In this document: positions 1 to 7,000 of the stretch, one piece after another
Numbering within the stretch: the first letter of the stretch is position 1
Layout: each line of letters starts with the position of its first letter
Origin: CAZFZT01 sp964523675
GTDB taxonomy: Bacteria > Planctomycetota > Phycisphaerae > Phycisphaerales > SM1A02
Assembly (NCBI GenBank): GCA_964523675.1
Contig: CAZFZT010000060.1
Location: 1-22,143, forward strand
Direction: 5' to 3'
Length of the DNA: 22,143 nt
Made by a program: the position numbers and the translations under genes
The notes under the pieces: model-generated
Seen by the model: the letters and a program-made list of their open reading frames with translations, nothing else
Told to the model about the DNA's origin: nothing
Databases searched by the model: none

Positions 1-64
1 GCTGCTTCTGCCAGCCGAAGAAACCGGTTCCGTCATAGGCGACTGTAAGTTTGTAGCGAGGCAC
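1..64 (-). CDS. truA: tRNA pseudouridine(38-40) synthase TruA, N-terminal fragment
   Basis: TruA isomerises uridines 38-40 in the anticodon arm of many tRNAs to pseudouridine, in the cytoplasm. Reading the minus strand from 64 towards 1 gives a protein beginning VPRYKLTVAYDGTGFFGWQ. This is the classic TruA N-terminus, with its first beta strand and the YDGTxFxGWQ motif. The gene is cut by the left edge after 21 codons, so the catalytic aspartate is not visible. The start is GTG at 64. Upstream in this frame I find no ATG before a stop, and no clear Shine-Dalgarno. The 257 bp between this start and the divergent gene at 322 show no open frame I believe in and no convincing -35/-10 pair. The family assignment is confident because the motif is distinctive, although only a short piece is present. 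Confidence 0.85.
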   Translation of the reverse strand, partial: MPRYKLTVAYDGTGFFGWQKQ

Positions 65-321
65 CGGCTTGATGATAAGAGCAGCCGTTGCACGTTGTGC
101 GCTCGGCGGCTCACAATTTGGTCATGGGCTTCCGGTCGCGAGAAAGGCGATCGATCTCACCGACATGTGTATCGGACATTCATTGCGAAGGTGGGTTGAC
201 TTTGCGGTTCATTCCGACTCCCCCATCGCCGCGACATCCTCTCAGAGCGCCGGTTCATCGCACGCACGCTCAGACGCGTCATTCTTCGGATGCTGGTCAT
301 CAACCTCAGAGAGGAGAGAGC

Positions 322-1941
322 ATGTTCTGGAGATGTCTGCTTACCTGTGCAGCGGTGGCCGTTTGTGCTGCGTCCGCACGCGCTGATCTAACGATCTATC
401 TTGCAGGGGGTCAGGTCGCAGACGATGATGATGTACTCCTGTGGCAGGACTGGCAGAGCGGCAACTGGCACATCATCATCCAGAAGCTCTACAACCCCGG
501 TGGTGTCTCCCTGTATGAGATTCGCGGCAACGGCGGCGAGATCATTGATCGCATCATTATCCACGTGCCCTGCTGGCAGGCGCCCAATGGGCAATGCGTC
601 CCTGCCGGATCCCCGGTCTTTGTGCGCGTGCTGAGTGACCCGCCGCTGGGCGTCAGGACTGTTCACCAGATCGAGCAAACCGGCGAGGCCGAGACGCTCC
701 TGACGCACGTCGTCGTCACCGAAGATATCGGCGAGATCACCGCGCAAGCAATCGGCATCCTCGACGCTGGCCGCGACATCATTGGTCCGATTACTTCGTT
801 CACCAATGACAATCCGATGCGCGGCATCAGTGAGGCATACGCCGGAAGGCATATCCTGGGCGACCTCACCGCACTGCAAGGCAGAGTTGGCATCGTTCAT
901 GCGGCCGAGAACATCGGAACACCCGAGCAGCCAGTGAATATCCGCTTCAAACATAACACACTCGACATTCGCGGCCTTCACATTCATGCTGACATCGATA
1001 CGCGCATCGGTGAAAGCATGGGTGGCACCGGCGGGCTCTGGCAGATGGCGACTTCACAATTCTTCGGCACGCTCAAAACGGCCCGGCTTGCCTATCACCC
1101 CAGCAGTGGTGAGCCCGCCTCTATCATCATCGACGAGAAGCTAAGCGGCTCCATCCATATCGGCGGATCGTTCGATGATCCAAATCACCTGATTCAACTT
1201 CCCGTGGCTGGTGTCGAGGGAGAGCTTGTAATCAACGCTGACAACAACGGCGGCGTATGGAATGCTCCGATTCATATTGGTCCGCCAAGTGATCCGGATC
1301 ACCTGCTTCTTACGGGTCCGAATTATCCGCAGACAAGCGCCCAGCTTGGAGGCGGCGCGATCGGCGCGCTGCCGTTCGGTCTGCACCATGCCTCGTCTAG
1401 CCCGCCGAGCAATTCAACCATTGTCGTTGATCCGCAAGATGAGCCGCTTGTTCTTGAACTCGAACACTACGGCCCGATTACAACGCTCAGCAGCACACCG
1501 ATCTCCATCCTGCGACGGCCGATTGGTGCTTCAATCTACAACGCAGTGCCTCTCGAGCAGTTTGTCGTCTTCCTCCCCGAGAACGACGCGAAGACGCTCG
1601 TCATTGAGCCGACAGGCGACGCAGCGGGTTTCGAACCCGGATTCGAGTACCGCATCAGCGCGACGTCCTCGCTGCGGTGCAATGCCGGTTCGCTGCCACC
1701 CGTCGCATGGTCATTGCCCTATTTCATTACGGTCAAGGAGCCCGACGTTCAACCGGAGCCACCGTGTACGGGCGACCTCGATAACAACAGCCAAGTTGGA
1801 GTCCCTGACCTGCTGATGCTGCTTTCTGCTTGGGGCACGTGCACAGACCCCCTCGGATGCCCTGCCGACCTCAACGGCAACGGTACGGTGGGCGTACCGG
1901 ACCTGCTCGCATTACTCGCTGCATGGGGCGCATGTGAGTAG
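322..1941 (+). CDS. Secreted beta-rich protein with C-terminal paired dockerin-like repeats
   Basis: The function is unknown. The 539-residue product starts with a signal peptide (MFWRCLLTCAAVAVCAA, likely cleavage after ASARA at about residue 21). The body is rich in short hydrophobic strands with regular Gly/Asn turns, for example HILGDLTALQGRVGIVHAAE, as in parallel beta-helix or surface proteins. The last 60 residues (about 480-539) hold two copies of a dockerin-like motif: GDLDNNSQVGVPDLL...AWG and ADLNGNGTVGVPDLL...AWG. Asp/Asn occupy calcium-ligand positions and Cys residues flank the copies. This tail is common on exported proteins of Phycisphaerae. The open frame extends back to 88, but ATG 322 is preferred because GAGGAGAGAG lies just before it and the signal peptide begins there. 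It probably ends up outside the cytoplasmic membrane. I recognise no catalytic domain. Confidence 0.85.
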   Translation: MFWRCLLTCAAVAVCAASARADLTIYLAGGQVADDDDVLLWQDWQSGNWHIIIQKLYNPGGVSLYEIRGNGGEIIDRIIIHVPCWQAPNGQCVPAGSPVFVRVLSDPPLGVRTVHQIEQTGEAETLLTHVVVTEDIGEITAQAIGILDAGRDIIGPITSFTNDNPMRGISEAYAGRHILGDLTALQGRVGIVHAAENIGTPEQPVNIRFKHNTLDIRGLHIHADIDTRIGESMGGTGGLWQMATSQFFGTLKTARLAYHPSSGEPASIIIDEKLSGSIHIGGSFDDPNHLIQLPVAGVEGELVINADNNGGVWNAPIHIGPPSDPDHLLLTGPNYPQTSAQLGGGAIGALPFGLHHASSSPPSNSTIVVDPQDEPLVLELEHYGPITTLSSTPISILRRPIGASIYNAVPLEQFVVFLPENDAKTLVIEPTGDAAGFEPGFEYRISATSSLRCNAGSLPPVAWSLPYFITVKEPDVQPEPPCTGDLDNNSQVGVPDLLMLLSAWGTCTDPLGCPADLNGNGTVGVPDLLALLAAWGACE

Positions 1942-2032
1942 ATTCGCAGCGCGCGGTGGCCATTGGCGAGTCACGGCCCGCGCCCTGACTGCACAGTAGG
2001 TTGAGCGAGACGAACCAGGAGCAGAGTGCGGC

Positions 2033-2038
2033 TACACT
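2033..2038 (+). promoter_or_regulatory. Possible -10 box for a leaderless transcript
   Basis: TACACT ends 8 nt before the ATG at 2047. A transcript starting about 7 nt downstream of it would begin at or next to the start codon, and the gene has no Shine-Dalgarno. No good -35 is seen, so this rests on the -10 alone. Confidence 0.35.
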
Positions 2039-2046
2039 AGTCGCCC

Positions 2047-3390
2047 ATGTCTGCTGCGGACACGCGCATCTTCATCACGGGAATTGGACCTGTGACCGCC
2101 TTCGGTGTCGGCATTGACCCCTTTTGGTCGGCCATGCTCGAAGGCAGGTCAGCGATCGGCCGCATCACTCGCTTCGACCCGACGGGTTTCGCCTGTCAGA
2201 TTGCGGCCGAACTGCCCGATGATCGATTCAGCATCCGCGATCACGTGCCCAAGACCTATCGCAAGCACCTCAAGGTGATGTGCCGTGATGTTGAGTTGGC
2301 AGTGGCGGCCGCTGCTGCAGCGGTCAACGATGCGAAACTAGTAACCAAGGCGACTGACCCCGCGATCGAACCAACGATCGCCCCGAGCCGGATGGGCTGC
2401 CATATTGGGGCCGGCCTGATTGCGGCAGACATTGATGAACTGACTGCTGCACTGGTAACGAGTCGCGTGAGTGAAGCGAGTGGCGACACCATCGACCTGT
2501 CGCACTGGGGCAGTGCGGGTATGCACGAGTTAACGCCGCTCTGGCTGCTCAAGTATCTGCCCAACATGCTCGCCTGCCATGTCACCATCATTCATGATTG
2601 TCAGGGTCCGAGCAATACGATCACCTGCGGTGAAGCGTCTTGTGGCCTTTCGGTAGGCGAATCGGTGCGCGTCGTCGTGCGCGGCGTGGCGGATGCCTGC
2701 CTCTCCGGCGGCGCGGAGTTCAAAATCAATCCGATGGCGTTGTATCGTCAACATGCTGCCCAGCGGCTGGCGGATACGTCCGCGCAAGACGATCCGGCGA
2801 CCGTCATCAAGCCGTTCGACCCGGAAGCGCGTGGCACGGCATTGGGTGAAGGCGGAGGAATCGTGATCGTTGAATCAGCCAGGAGCGCCCAAGCGCGAGG
2901 CGCACGGGCCTATGCAGAAATCGCCGGCTTTGCATCAACGCAATCACTCTGCCGTTATACGCTCGACTTCGCGTTTGACCCTGATGACCCGAGCATTGCT
3001 GATGCAATCGATGCGGCGCTTCGCCAGGCAAACGTCTCACCGGACCAGATTCACGCCATTGCACCACTCGGGAGCAGCATTCCCAACGTCGATGCCGCAG
3101 AGGCAGCCGCCATCCGCCGCGTCTTCGGCGAGCGCGCAGCGAACATACCGCTCATCACGACCATTCCTCATACCGGCAATTGCTGCGCCGGGAACGGCGC
3201 GGTCGCGCTGTGCGCGGCAGCCAAGGCCATTTACGAACAAGTGCTCCCAGCACGGATCAACACAACCCAAGCGGAAGGCCTTGACGCCAATTCATGTGAC
3301 GCGCGGCCGGCCACCCTGGAACATGTCCTTGTCATGAGTACGAGCCAAGGCGGTCAGAACGCGGCGATCGTCTTGAAGCGCGTACCCTGA
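2047..3390 (+). CDS. Beta-ketoacyl synthase-fold protein lacking the catalytic residues
   Basis: The 447-residue protein has the full thiolase fold of FabF-type ketosynthases: N-terminal FITGIGPVTAFGVG, central GPSNTITCGEASCG, ADACLSGGAEF, and C-terminal SQGGQNAAIVL. Active FabF condenses an acyl-enzyme with malonyl-ACP using Cys-His-His and a Lys. A gap-free alignment from memory around GPS puts Glu196 where the nucleophilic Cys should be. Leu341 replaces the first His (LGSS instead of HGTS), and Asn378 replaces the second (HTGNCC instead of MTGHLL), with Ile in place of the nearby Lys. The gating Phe of GFGGTN also appears to be lost. It is therefore unlikely to condense acyl chains. By analogy with chain-length factors it could be a partner subunit, but no active ketosynthase or acyl carrier gene lies next to it. 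The start is ATG 2047 without a Shine-Dalgarno. The next gene follows 7 bp downstream. Confidence 0.85.
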   Translation: MSAADTRIFITGIGPVTAFGVGIDPFWSAMLEGRSAIGRITRFDPTGFACQIAAELPDDRFSIRDHVPKTYRKHLKVMCRDVELAVAAAAAAVNDAKLVTKATDPAIEPTIAPSRMGCHIGAGLIAADIDELTAALVTSRVSEASGDTIDLSHWGSAGMHELTPLWLLKYLPNMLACHVTIIHDCQGPSNTITCGEASCGLSVGESVRVVVRGVADACLSGGAEFKINPMALYRQHAAQRLADTSAQDDPATVIKPFDPEARGTALGEGGGIVIVESARSAQARGARAYAEIAGFASTQSLCRYTLDFAFDPDDPSIADAIDAALRQANVSPDQIHAIAPLGSSIPNVDAAEAAAIRRVFGERAANIPLITTIPHTGNCCAGNGAVALCAAAKAIYEQVLPARINTTQAEGLDANSCDARPATLEHVLVMSTSQGGQNAAIVLKRVP

Positions 3391-3397
3391 CATAGCC

Positions 3398-3820
3398 ATG
3401 GCGAACTCGAAGCGAAGAAACATCTTCATGATCGTCGGCGGCGCGCTGCTCGTGATACTGCTCACGAGCGGGGCTTTCGTGTATCTTCTCGGCCGCGCGG
3501 CTCTCGACGAATACGAGAACCAATGGAAAGGCAGCGACTCGTTCCACGATCCTGTCCTCTTCTCCCAGACGCAGCAGTTGGGTGATTCGATCATCGAAGC
3601 GCTGCATCAATATCGCGCCGTACATGACAGATATCCCGGGCAACTGGATCGACTTGTGCCGGATTTTCTCGATGAGATTCCCCAGCCGACGGCCGGTTAC
3701 GGCGAATGGGATTACCGTGGCAATTCTGACGGATTTCATCTTGGCTTCGGCGTGGGACGCGACTGCTACCCCTGTAGCTTTCGCTCTGATCGAACCGACG
3801 TGTGGGATGTCGATGCGTAG
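3398..3820 (+). CDS. Small single-span membrane protein, pseudopilin-like C-terminal segment
   Basis: I do not recognise a named family. The 140-residue product has a short basic N-terminus (MANSKRRN), then one hydrophobic span (about 9-32, IFMIVGGALLVILLTSGAFV), and the rest is probably outside the membrane. Residues about 69-100 read HQYRAVHDRYPGQLDRLVPD followed by FLDEIPQP and a Trp-rich end. The pattern Y-P-x-x-L-x-x-L-V-P-x-[FY]-L-x-x-I-P is shared with GspG-type pseudopilin C-domains, but there is no prepilin cleavage site (no G-F/E5). It starts 7 bp after the ketosynthase-like gene and may be co-transcribed with it. No Shine-Dalgarno is evident. Two cysteines near the end (CYPC) could form a disulphide. 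Confidence 0.6.
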   Translation: MANSKRRNIFMIVGGALLVILLTSGAFVYLLGRAALDEYENQWKGSDSFHDPVLFSQTQQLGDSIIEALHQYRAVHDRYPGQLDRLVPDFLDEIPQPTAGYGEWDYRGNSDGFHLGFGVGRDCYPCSFRSDRTDVWDVDA

Positions 3821-3879
3821 GCAGCGCAGCTCTCTCGCTGCTTCATCATACTCCGCGCGATCCAGCTTTCTTCGTGCGT

Positions 3880-3885
3880 TATACT
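3880..3885 (+). promoter_or_regulatory. Possible -10 box upstream of the mechanosensitive channel gene
   Basis: TATACT sits in a 113-bp gap, 48 nt before the ATG at 3934. It resembles the other -10-like boxes in this window (TACACT, TATAAT, TATACT). No matching -35 hexamer is visible at 16-18 bp. Confidence 0.3.
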
Positions 3886-3933
3886 GACCGTGGACGCTCG
3901 CGGAAATCTTGAGAAAGTACGAGTTGCGCCATC

Positions 3934-5400
3934 ATGCAGGACGGAACAGAGATGCAACAACAGGGCGAGGCGCCTGTCGCGACAGGACCCGATCATACTG
4001 CGCCAGGTGCGGCGGATGCCGCGGCCGATGTCGAAGGGCTCCCTGTTGAGCCCACGATCTTCCAGACCGCCATCGACTACATGATGGACCAATGGCTGTG
4101 GTGGCTGCCGGACTATGACTGGGCTCAGAGTCTGGTCGTCGTCATCGTTCTGCTTCTTGCGGCGGCGCTTGTTCATCTCGTACTCAAGCGCTACGTGGTG
4201 CGGATGATTCGCCTGCTGATGAAGCGGCTGCCGGACTGGTGGGAGCACATCATTGCCGAGCACAAAGTTCTGCACCGGCTGGTCCCGATTCTCCCGACCA
4301 TCATCATCGGTCGCGGCGTTGCGGTGGTGCCGCATCTGCCGTGGCCCGTCGTTGATTTCGTGCAGCGTGTTGCACAAGCGACGATTGTGCTGCTGATTGC
4401 GCTGTCGTTCGGCGCGCTACTCAGTTCAATCAATGACATCTATGGAAGGTATCCCATCGCGCGCGGCCGGCCGATCAAGGGATACTTGCAAGTCGTCAAG
4501 CTCGTTGCTTATATCGCCGCCGGCATTCTGATGATCGCAGCATTGATGGCCGAGTCGCCTTGGGTGTTCCTGACCGGGCTTGGTGCGATGACGGCGATCA
4601 TCATGCTCATCTTTCGCGACACGCTGCTCTCTCTGGTCGCAGGCATTCAACTCGTCAACAACGACCTGGTGCGTGTGGGCGACTGGATCGAGATGCCGCA
4701 GTTCAACGCGGACGGCGACGTGGTGGACATCCAGTTGAACGTGGTCAAGGTGAGCAACTGGGACAAGACGATCACTGTCATCCCAACGCACAAGTTCCTC
4801 GAGAACTCGTTCAAGAACTGGCGCGGCATGTCGGAGTCCGGCGGCCGCCGGATCAAGCGTGCGGTGTACATCGACATGTCCACGATTCGATTCCTCACCG
4901 ATCAGGAGATTGAACGCTTTAGTAAGTTCCGCCTGCTTCGCGATTACGTCATGCGAAAGAAGCAGGAGATTGCGGAATACAACGCAACGGTCTGCCGTGA
5001 TAAGGAAGAGGCAAGCATGCTTGCGAACGTGCGGCATTTGACGAACGTCGGGACGTTTCGCGCGTATGTCTTTGAGTACCTCAAGGCGCACCCGATGGTG
5101 CATCAGGACATGACGCTTCTCGTGCGGCAGCTTCAACCGGGGCCGCAAGGTCTGCCGATCGAGTTGTATACGTTCGTCAACGACACCCGCTGGGCTGTCT
5201 ACGAGGCGGCGCAGTCGGACATCTTCGACCATGTGTTGGCGATCGCCGGAGAGTTCGGACTGCGCGTGTTCCAGGAGCCGACTGGCTATGACCTTGTGCA
5301 ACTTCGATCCGACCGCCGATCCAGCGATGGTTCATTTGATTTCACGCCGTGCAATGGCGAACCATTCGGCTCGAAAGCTGAAGCCCACAGCAGCAAATGA
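3934..5400 (+). CDS. Mechanosensitive ion channel of the MscS superfamily, YbdG type
   Basis: The product is a membrane channel that would open under membrane tension and release solutes during hypo-osmotic shock. The 488-residue protein has a soluble N-terminus, hydrophobic spans near residues 65-87, 110-170 and 184-205, then the pore-forming segment from about 208 (SPWVFLTGLGAMTAIIMLIF). The cytoplasmic beta domain follows with GDWIEMPQFNADGDV, VKVSNWDKTITVIPTH and SFKNWRGMSESGGRRIKR. The RDTLLSLVAGIQL and NWRGMxxSGGRRIKR stretches match the E. coli YbdG (miniconductance) subfamily rather than MscS itself, as does the extra C-terminal cytoplasmic region. ATG 3952 is an alternative start with a GGA closer to it. 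The stop overlaps the next start as ATGA, so translation is probably coupled to the DinB-like gene. Confidence 0.9.
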   Translation: MQDGTEMQQQGEAPVATGPDHTAPGAADAAADVEGLPVEPTIFQTAIDYMMDQWLWWLPDYDWAQSLVVVIVLLLAAALVHLVLKRYVVRMIRLLMKRLPDWWEHIIAEHKVLHRLVPILPTIIIGRGVAVVPHLPWPVVDFVQRVAQATIVLLIALSFGALLSSINDIYGRYPIARGRPIKGYLQVVKLVAYIAAGILMIAALMAESPWVFLTGLGAMTAIIMLIFRDTLLSLVAGIQLVNNDLVRVGDWIEMPQFNADGDVVDIQLNVVKVSNWDKTITVIPTHKFLENSFKNWRGMSESGGRRIKRAVYIDMSTIRFLTDQEIERFSKFRLLRDYVMRKKQEIAEYNATVCRDKEEASMLANVRHLTNVGTFRAYVFEYLKAHPMVHQDMTLLVRQLQPGPQGLPIELYTFVNDTRWAVYEAAQSDIFDHVLAIAGEFGLRVFQEPTGYDLVQLRSDRRSSDGSFDFTPCNGEPFGSKAEAHSSK

Positions 5401-5924
5401 CGGTGAGCGCTCACATGGAACCACAGAAAATCTACGACTACCTTGTTCTCTCCCGCCAGCGTCTATTCGATTGGGTGCGTCCATTACGTGCGGAACAGTG
5501 GTTGCAGGAGTTTCCGATCGGCCTTGGGACGCTCGGCCGAACACTCACGCACATCATGGTCAGCGAGTGGTTTTACGTGCAGCGCATGGAGCGGCGTGAA
5601 GTTCCACCCTATGAGCACTGGCCGATTCAGGAAGAGATGCCGCCAACGTTTGAGCAGTTGGAACCGGCGTGGAACGAACAGGCAGAACAGACGCGCCGTG
5701 CGATCGCAGCCATCTGCAACTGGGGCGAACCGATCGAGTATCGCTCCATGGGCGGCCGCCCGATGATCGTTACCGCCACAGCGGGCGACCTGTTCACGCA
5801 ACTGGCTCTACACGAGGTGCATCATCGGGCGCAGGCGATGAACATGCTGCGCCACATGGGTGTGGCGGCTGAAGACATCGACTTCAATGCGCTGATGTAC
5901 AAGCGCCGCGAAGCTCGTGATTGA
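5397..5924 (+). CDS. DinB-superfamily metal-binding four-helix protein
   Basis: DinB-fold proteins are small four-helix bundles binding a divalent metal. Members include thiol-dependent S-transferases, and many have unknown substrates. The 175-residue product shows the usual histidine triad: His52 in the second helix (LTHIMVSEWF), and His139 and His143 in ALHEVHHRAQAMNMLRHMG near the end. The length fits the family. ATG 5397 overlaps the upstream channel gene stop (ATGA). ATG 5415 is a fair alternative because GGTGAG lies 7 nt before it, and most family members start close to the MEPQKIYDYL point. Coupling to a mechanosensitive channel gives no obvious functional link. The substrate cannot be told from sequence. 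Confidence 0.85.
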   Translation: MTVSAHMEPQKIYDYLVLSRQRLFDWVRPLRAEQWLQEFPIGLGTLGRTLTHIMVSEWFYVQRMERREVPPYEHWPIQEEMPPTFEQLEPAWNEQAEQTRRAIAAICNWGEPIEYRSMGGRPMIVTATAGDLFTQLALHEVHHRAQAMNMLRHMGVAAEDIDFNALMYKRREARD

Positions 5925-6004
5925 AAGCAGCGCCATGCGACTCGCCGTACCCTCTGCAGAACTTGGATCGAAGACTCGGCGTCTCGTTGGCGGCTGGCGC
6001 GGGC

Positions 6005-6010
6005 TATAAT
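6005..6010 (+). promoter_or_regulatory. Consensus -10 box upstream of the amidohydrolase gene
   Basis: A perfect TATAAT lies in a 169-bp intergenic stretch of otherwise GC-rich sequence, 83 nt before the ATG at 6094. A TTGGCG at 5987-5992 is too close (12 bp) to be a standard -35. This is probably the promoter of the gene, with a leader of about 75 nt. Confidence 0.4.
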
Positions 6011-6093
6011 CGCATCCTTCGTACGCCGTACTCGCAGTTGCCATCACGCCCTTTTTTACTGCGTATTCGGCGTTCCCTTTTTGGCAACCGGCT

Positions 6094-6972
6094 ATGTCAA
6101 GAATTACACGTGCTGCCCTGGTCCAAGCGTCTTTTGATGAGTCAATCGACTCACCGCTGGAGAAGATCAAGGGCGCGATGCTCGAGAAGCATGTCGAGTT
6201 GATCCGCCAGGCGGCTGAGCAGGGCGCACAGGTCGTGTGTCTGCAGGAGATTTTCTATGGGCCGTACTTTTGCGCTGAGCAGGACGTGCGATGGTATGGC
6301 ATGGCTGAGCGCATACCTGATGGCCCGACGATTCGGTTCATGCAGAACCTGGCAAAGAAGCATGAGATGGTGCTGATCGTGCCGATCGCTGAGGAGGAAA
6401 TGACCGGCGTGTATTACAACACCGCTGCGGTCATCGACGAGAAGGGAAGCTATCTCGGCAAGTATCGCAAGCACCATCTGCCACATTGCCATCCCGGCTT
6501 CTGGGAGAAGTTTTACTTCACACCGGGCAACCTGGGATATCCGGTTTTCGAGACGCGCTATGGGCGCATCGGCATATATATTTGCTACGACCGGCACTTT
6601 CCTGAAGGCGCGCGCGAGCTCGGACTCAACGGCGCGGAGATAGTCTTCAATCCATCAGCAACCGTAGCCGGGTTGAGCGAATACCTTTGGAAACTTGAGC
6701 AGCCGGCGCATGCCGCAGCCAATCAGTATTTTCTCGGCGCGATCAATAGGGTCGGCACGGAAGAGCCATGGAACACCGGTGAGTTCTATGGAACCAGCTA
6801 TTTTTGCGATCCTCGGGGACAGATCATCGCAGAAGGACCGCGCGATCGCGACGCTGTGATCGTCGCTGATCTCGACCTGACGATGATTCAGGAAGTTCGC
6901 AACGTCTGGCAATTCTTTCGTGATCGCCGACCTGAGTCATACCAGAAGATCGCGCAGGTGCGTCCTGTTTGA
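6094..6972 (+). CDS. Nitrilase-superfamily carbon-nitrogen hydrolase, probable beta-ureidopropionase
   Basis: The enzyme would hydrolyse an N-carbamoyl beta-amino acid to the amino acid, CO2 and ammonia, the last step of reductive pyrimidine breakdown, in the cytoplasm. The 292-residue protein carries the complete Glu-Lys-Cys triad: Glu52 (CLQEIFYGPYFC), Lys126 (YRKHHLPHC) and Cys164 (IYICYDRHFPEGAREL). Residues HPGFWEKFYFTPGN and the long EVRNVWQFFRDRRPESY tail are typical of the beta-ureidopropionase / N-carbamoylputrescine amidase branch. The neighbouring dihydropyrimidinase favours the pyrimidine role, but N-carbamoylputrescine amidase or an N-carbamoyl-D-amino-acid hydrolase are alternatives. 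There is no clear Shine-Dalgarno. The gene converges on the dihydropyrimidinase gene with only 28 bp between stops. Confidence 0.9.
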   Translation: MSRITRAALVQASFDESIDSPLEKIKGAMLEKHVELIRQAAEQGAQVVCLQEIFYGPYFCAEQDVRWYGMAERIPDGPTIRFMQNLAKKHEMVLIVPIAEEEMTGVYYNTAAVIDEKGSYLGKYRKHHLPHCHPGFWEKFYFTPGNLGYPVFETRYGRIGIYICYDRHFPEGARELGLNGAEIVFNPSATVAGLSEYLWKLEQPAHAAANQYFLGAINRVGTEEPWNTGEFYGTSYFCDPRGQIIAEGPRDRDAVIVADLDLTMIQEVRNVWQFFRDRRPESYQKIAQVRPV

Positions 6973-7000
6973 AATGGCTGAGTTGACGTCGCTGCGTCCG

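Noticed and set aside
65..321. Overlapping open frames in the left intergenic region, such as 69-386 and the upstream part of 88-1941
   Set aside because: Part of the region is truA on the other strand. The rest lacks a ribosome site and precedes a clear signal peptide start at 322.
388..987. 199-codon open frame on the minus strand
   Set aside because: It is antisense to the secreted protein, whose signal peptide, ribosome site and dockerin-like tail are convincing.
1951..1983. GC-rich imperfect inverted repeat (GCGCGG...CCGCGC) after the first secreted protein gene
   Set aside because: It is an interrupted stem with no T-run. Such pairings are common by chance in GC-rich spacers.
2047..3390. 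Annotation as functional FabF (3-oxoacyl-ACP synthase II)
   Set aside because: All catalytic residues appear substituted, so the enzyme name would mislead.
4426..5301. 291-codon open frame on the minus strand
   Set aside because: It lies wholly antisense to the mechanosensitive channel gene, has His/Arg/Asp-rich composition typical of a shadow frame, and matches no family.
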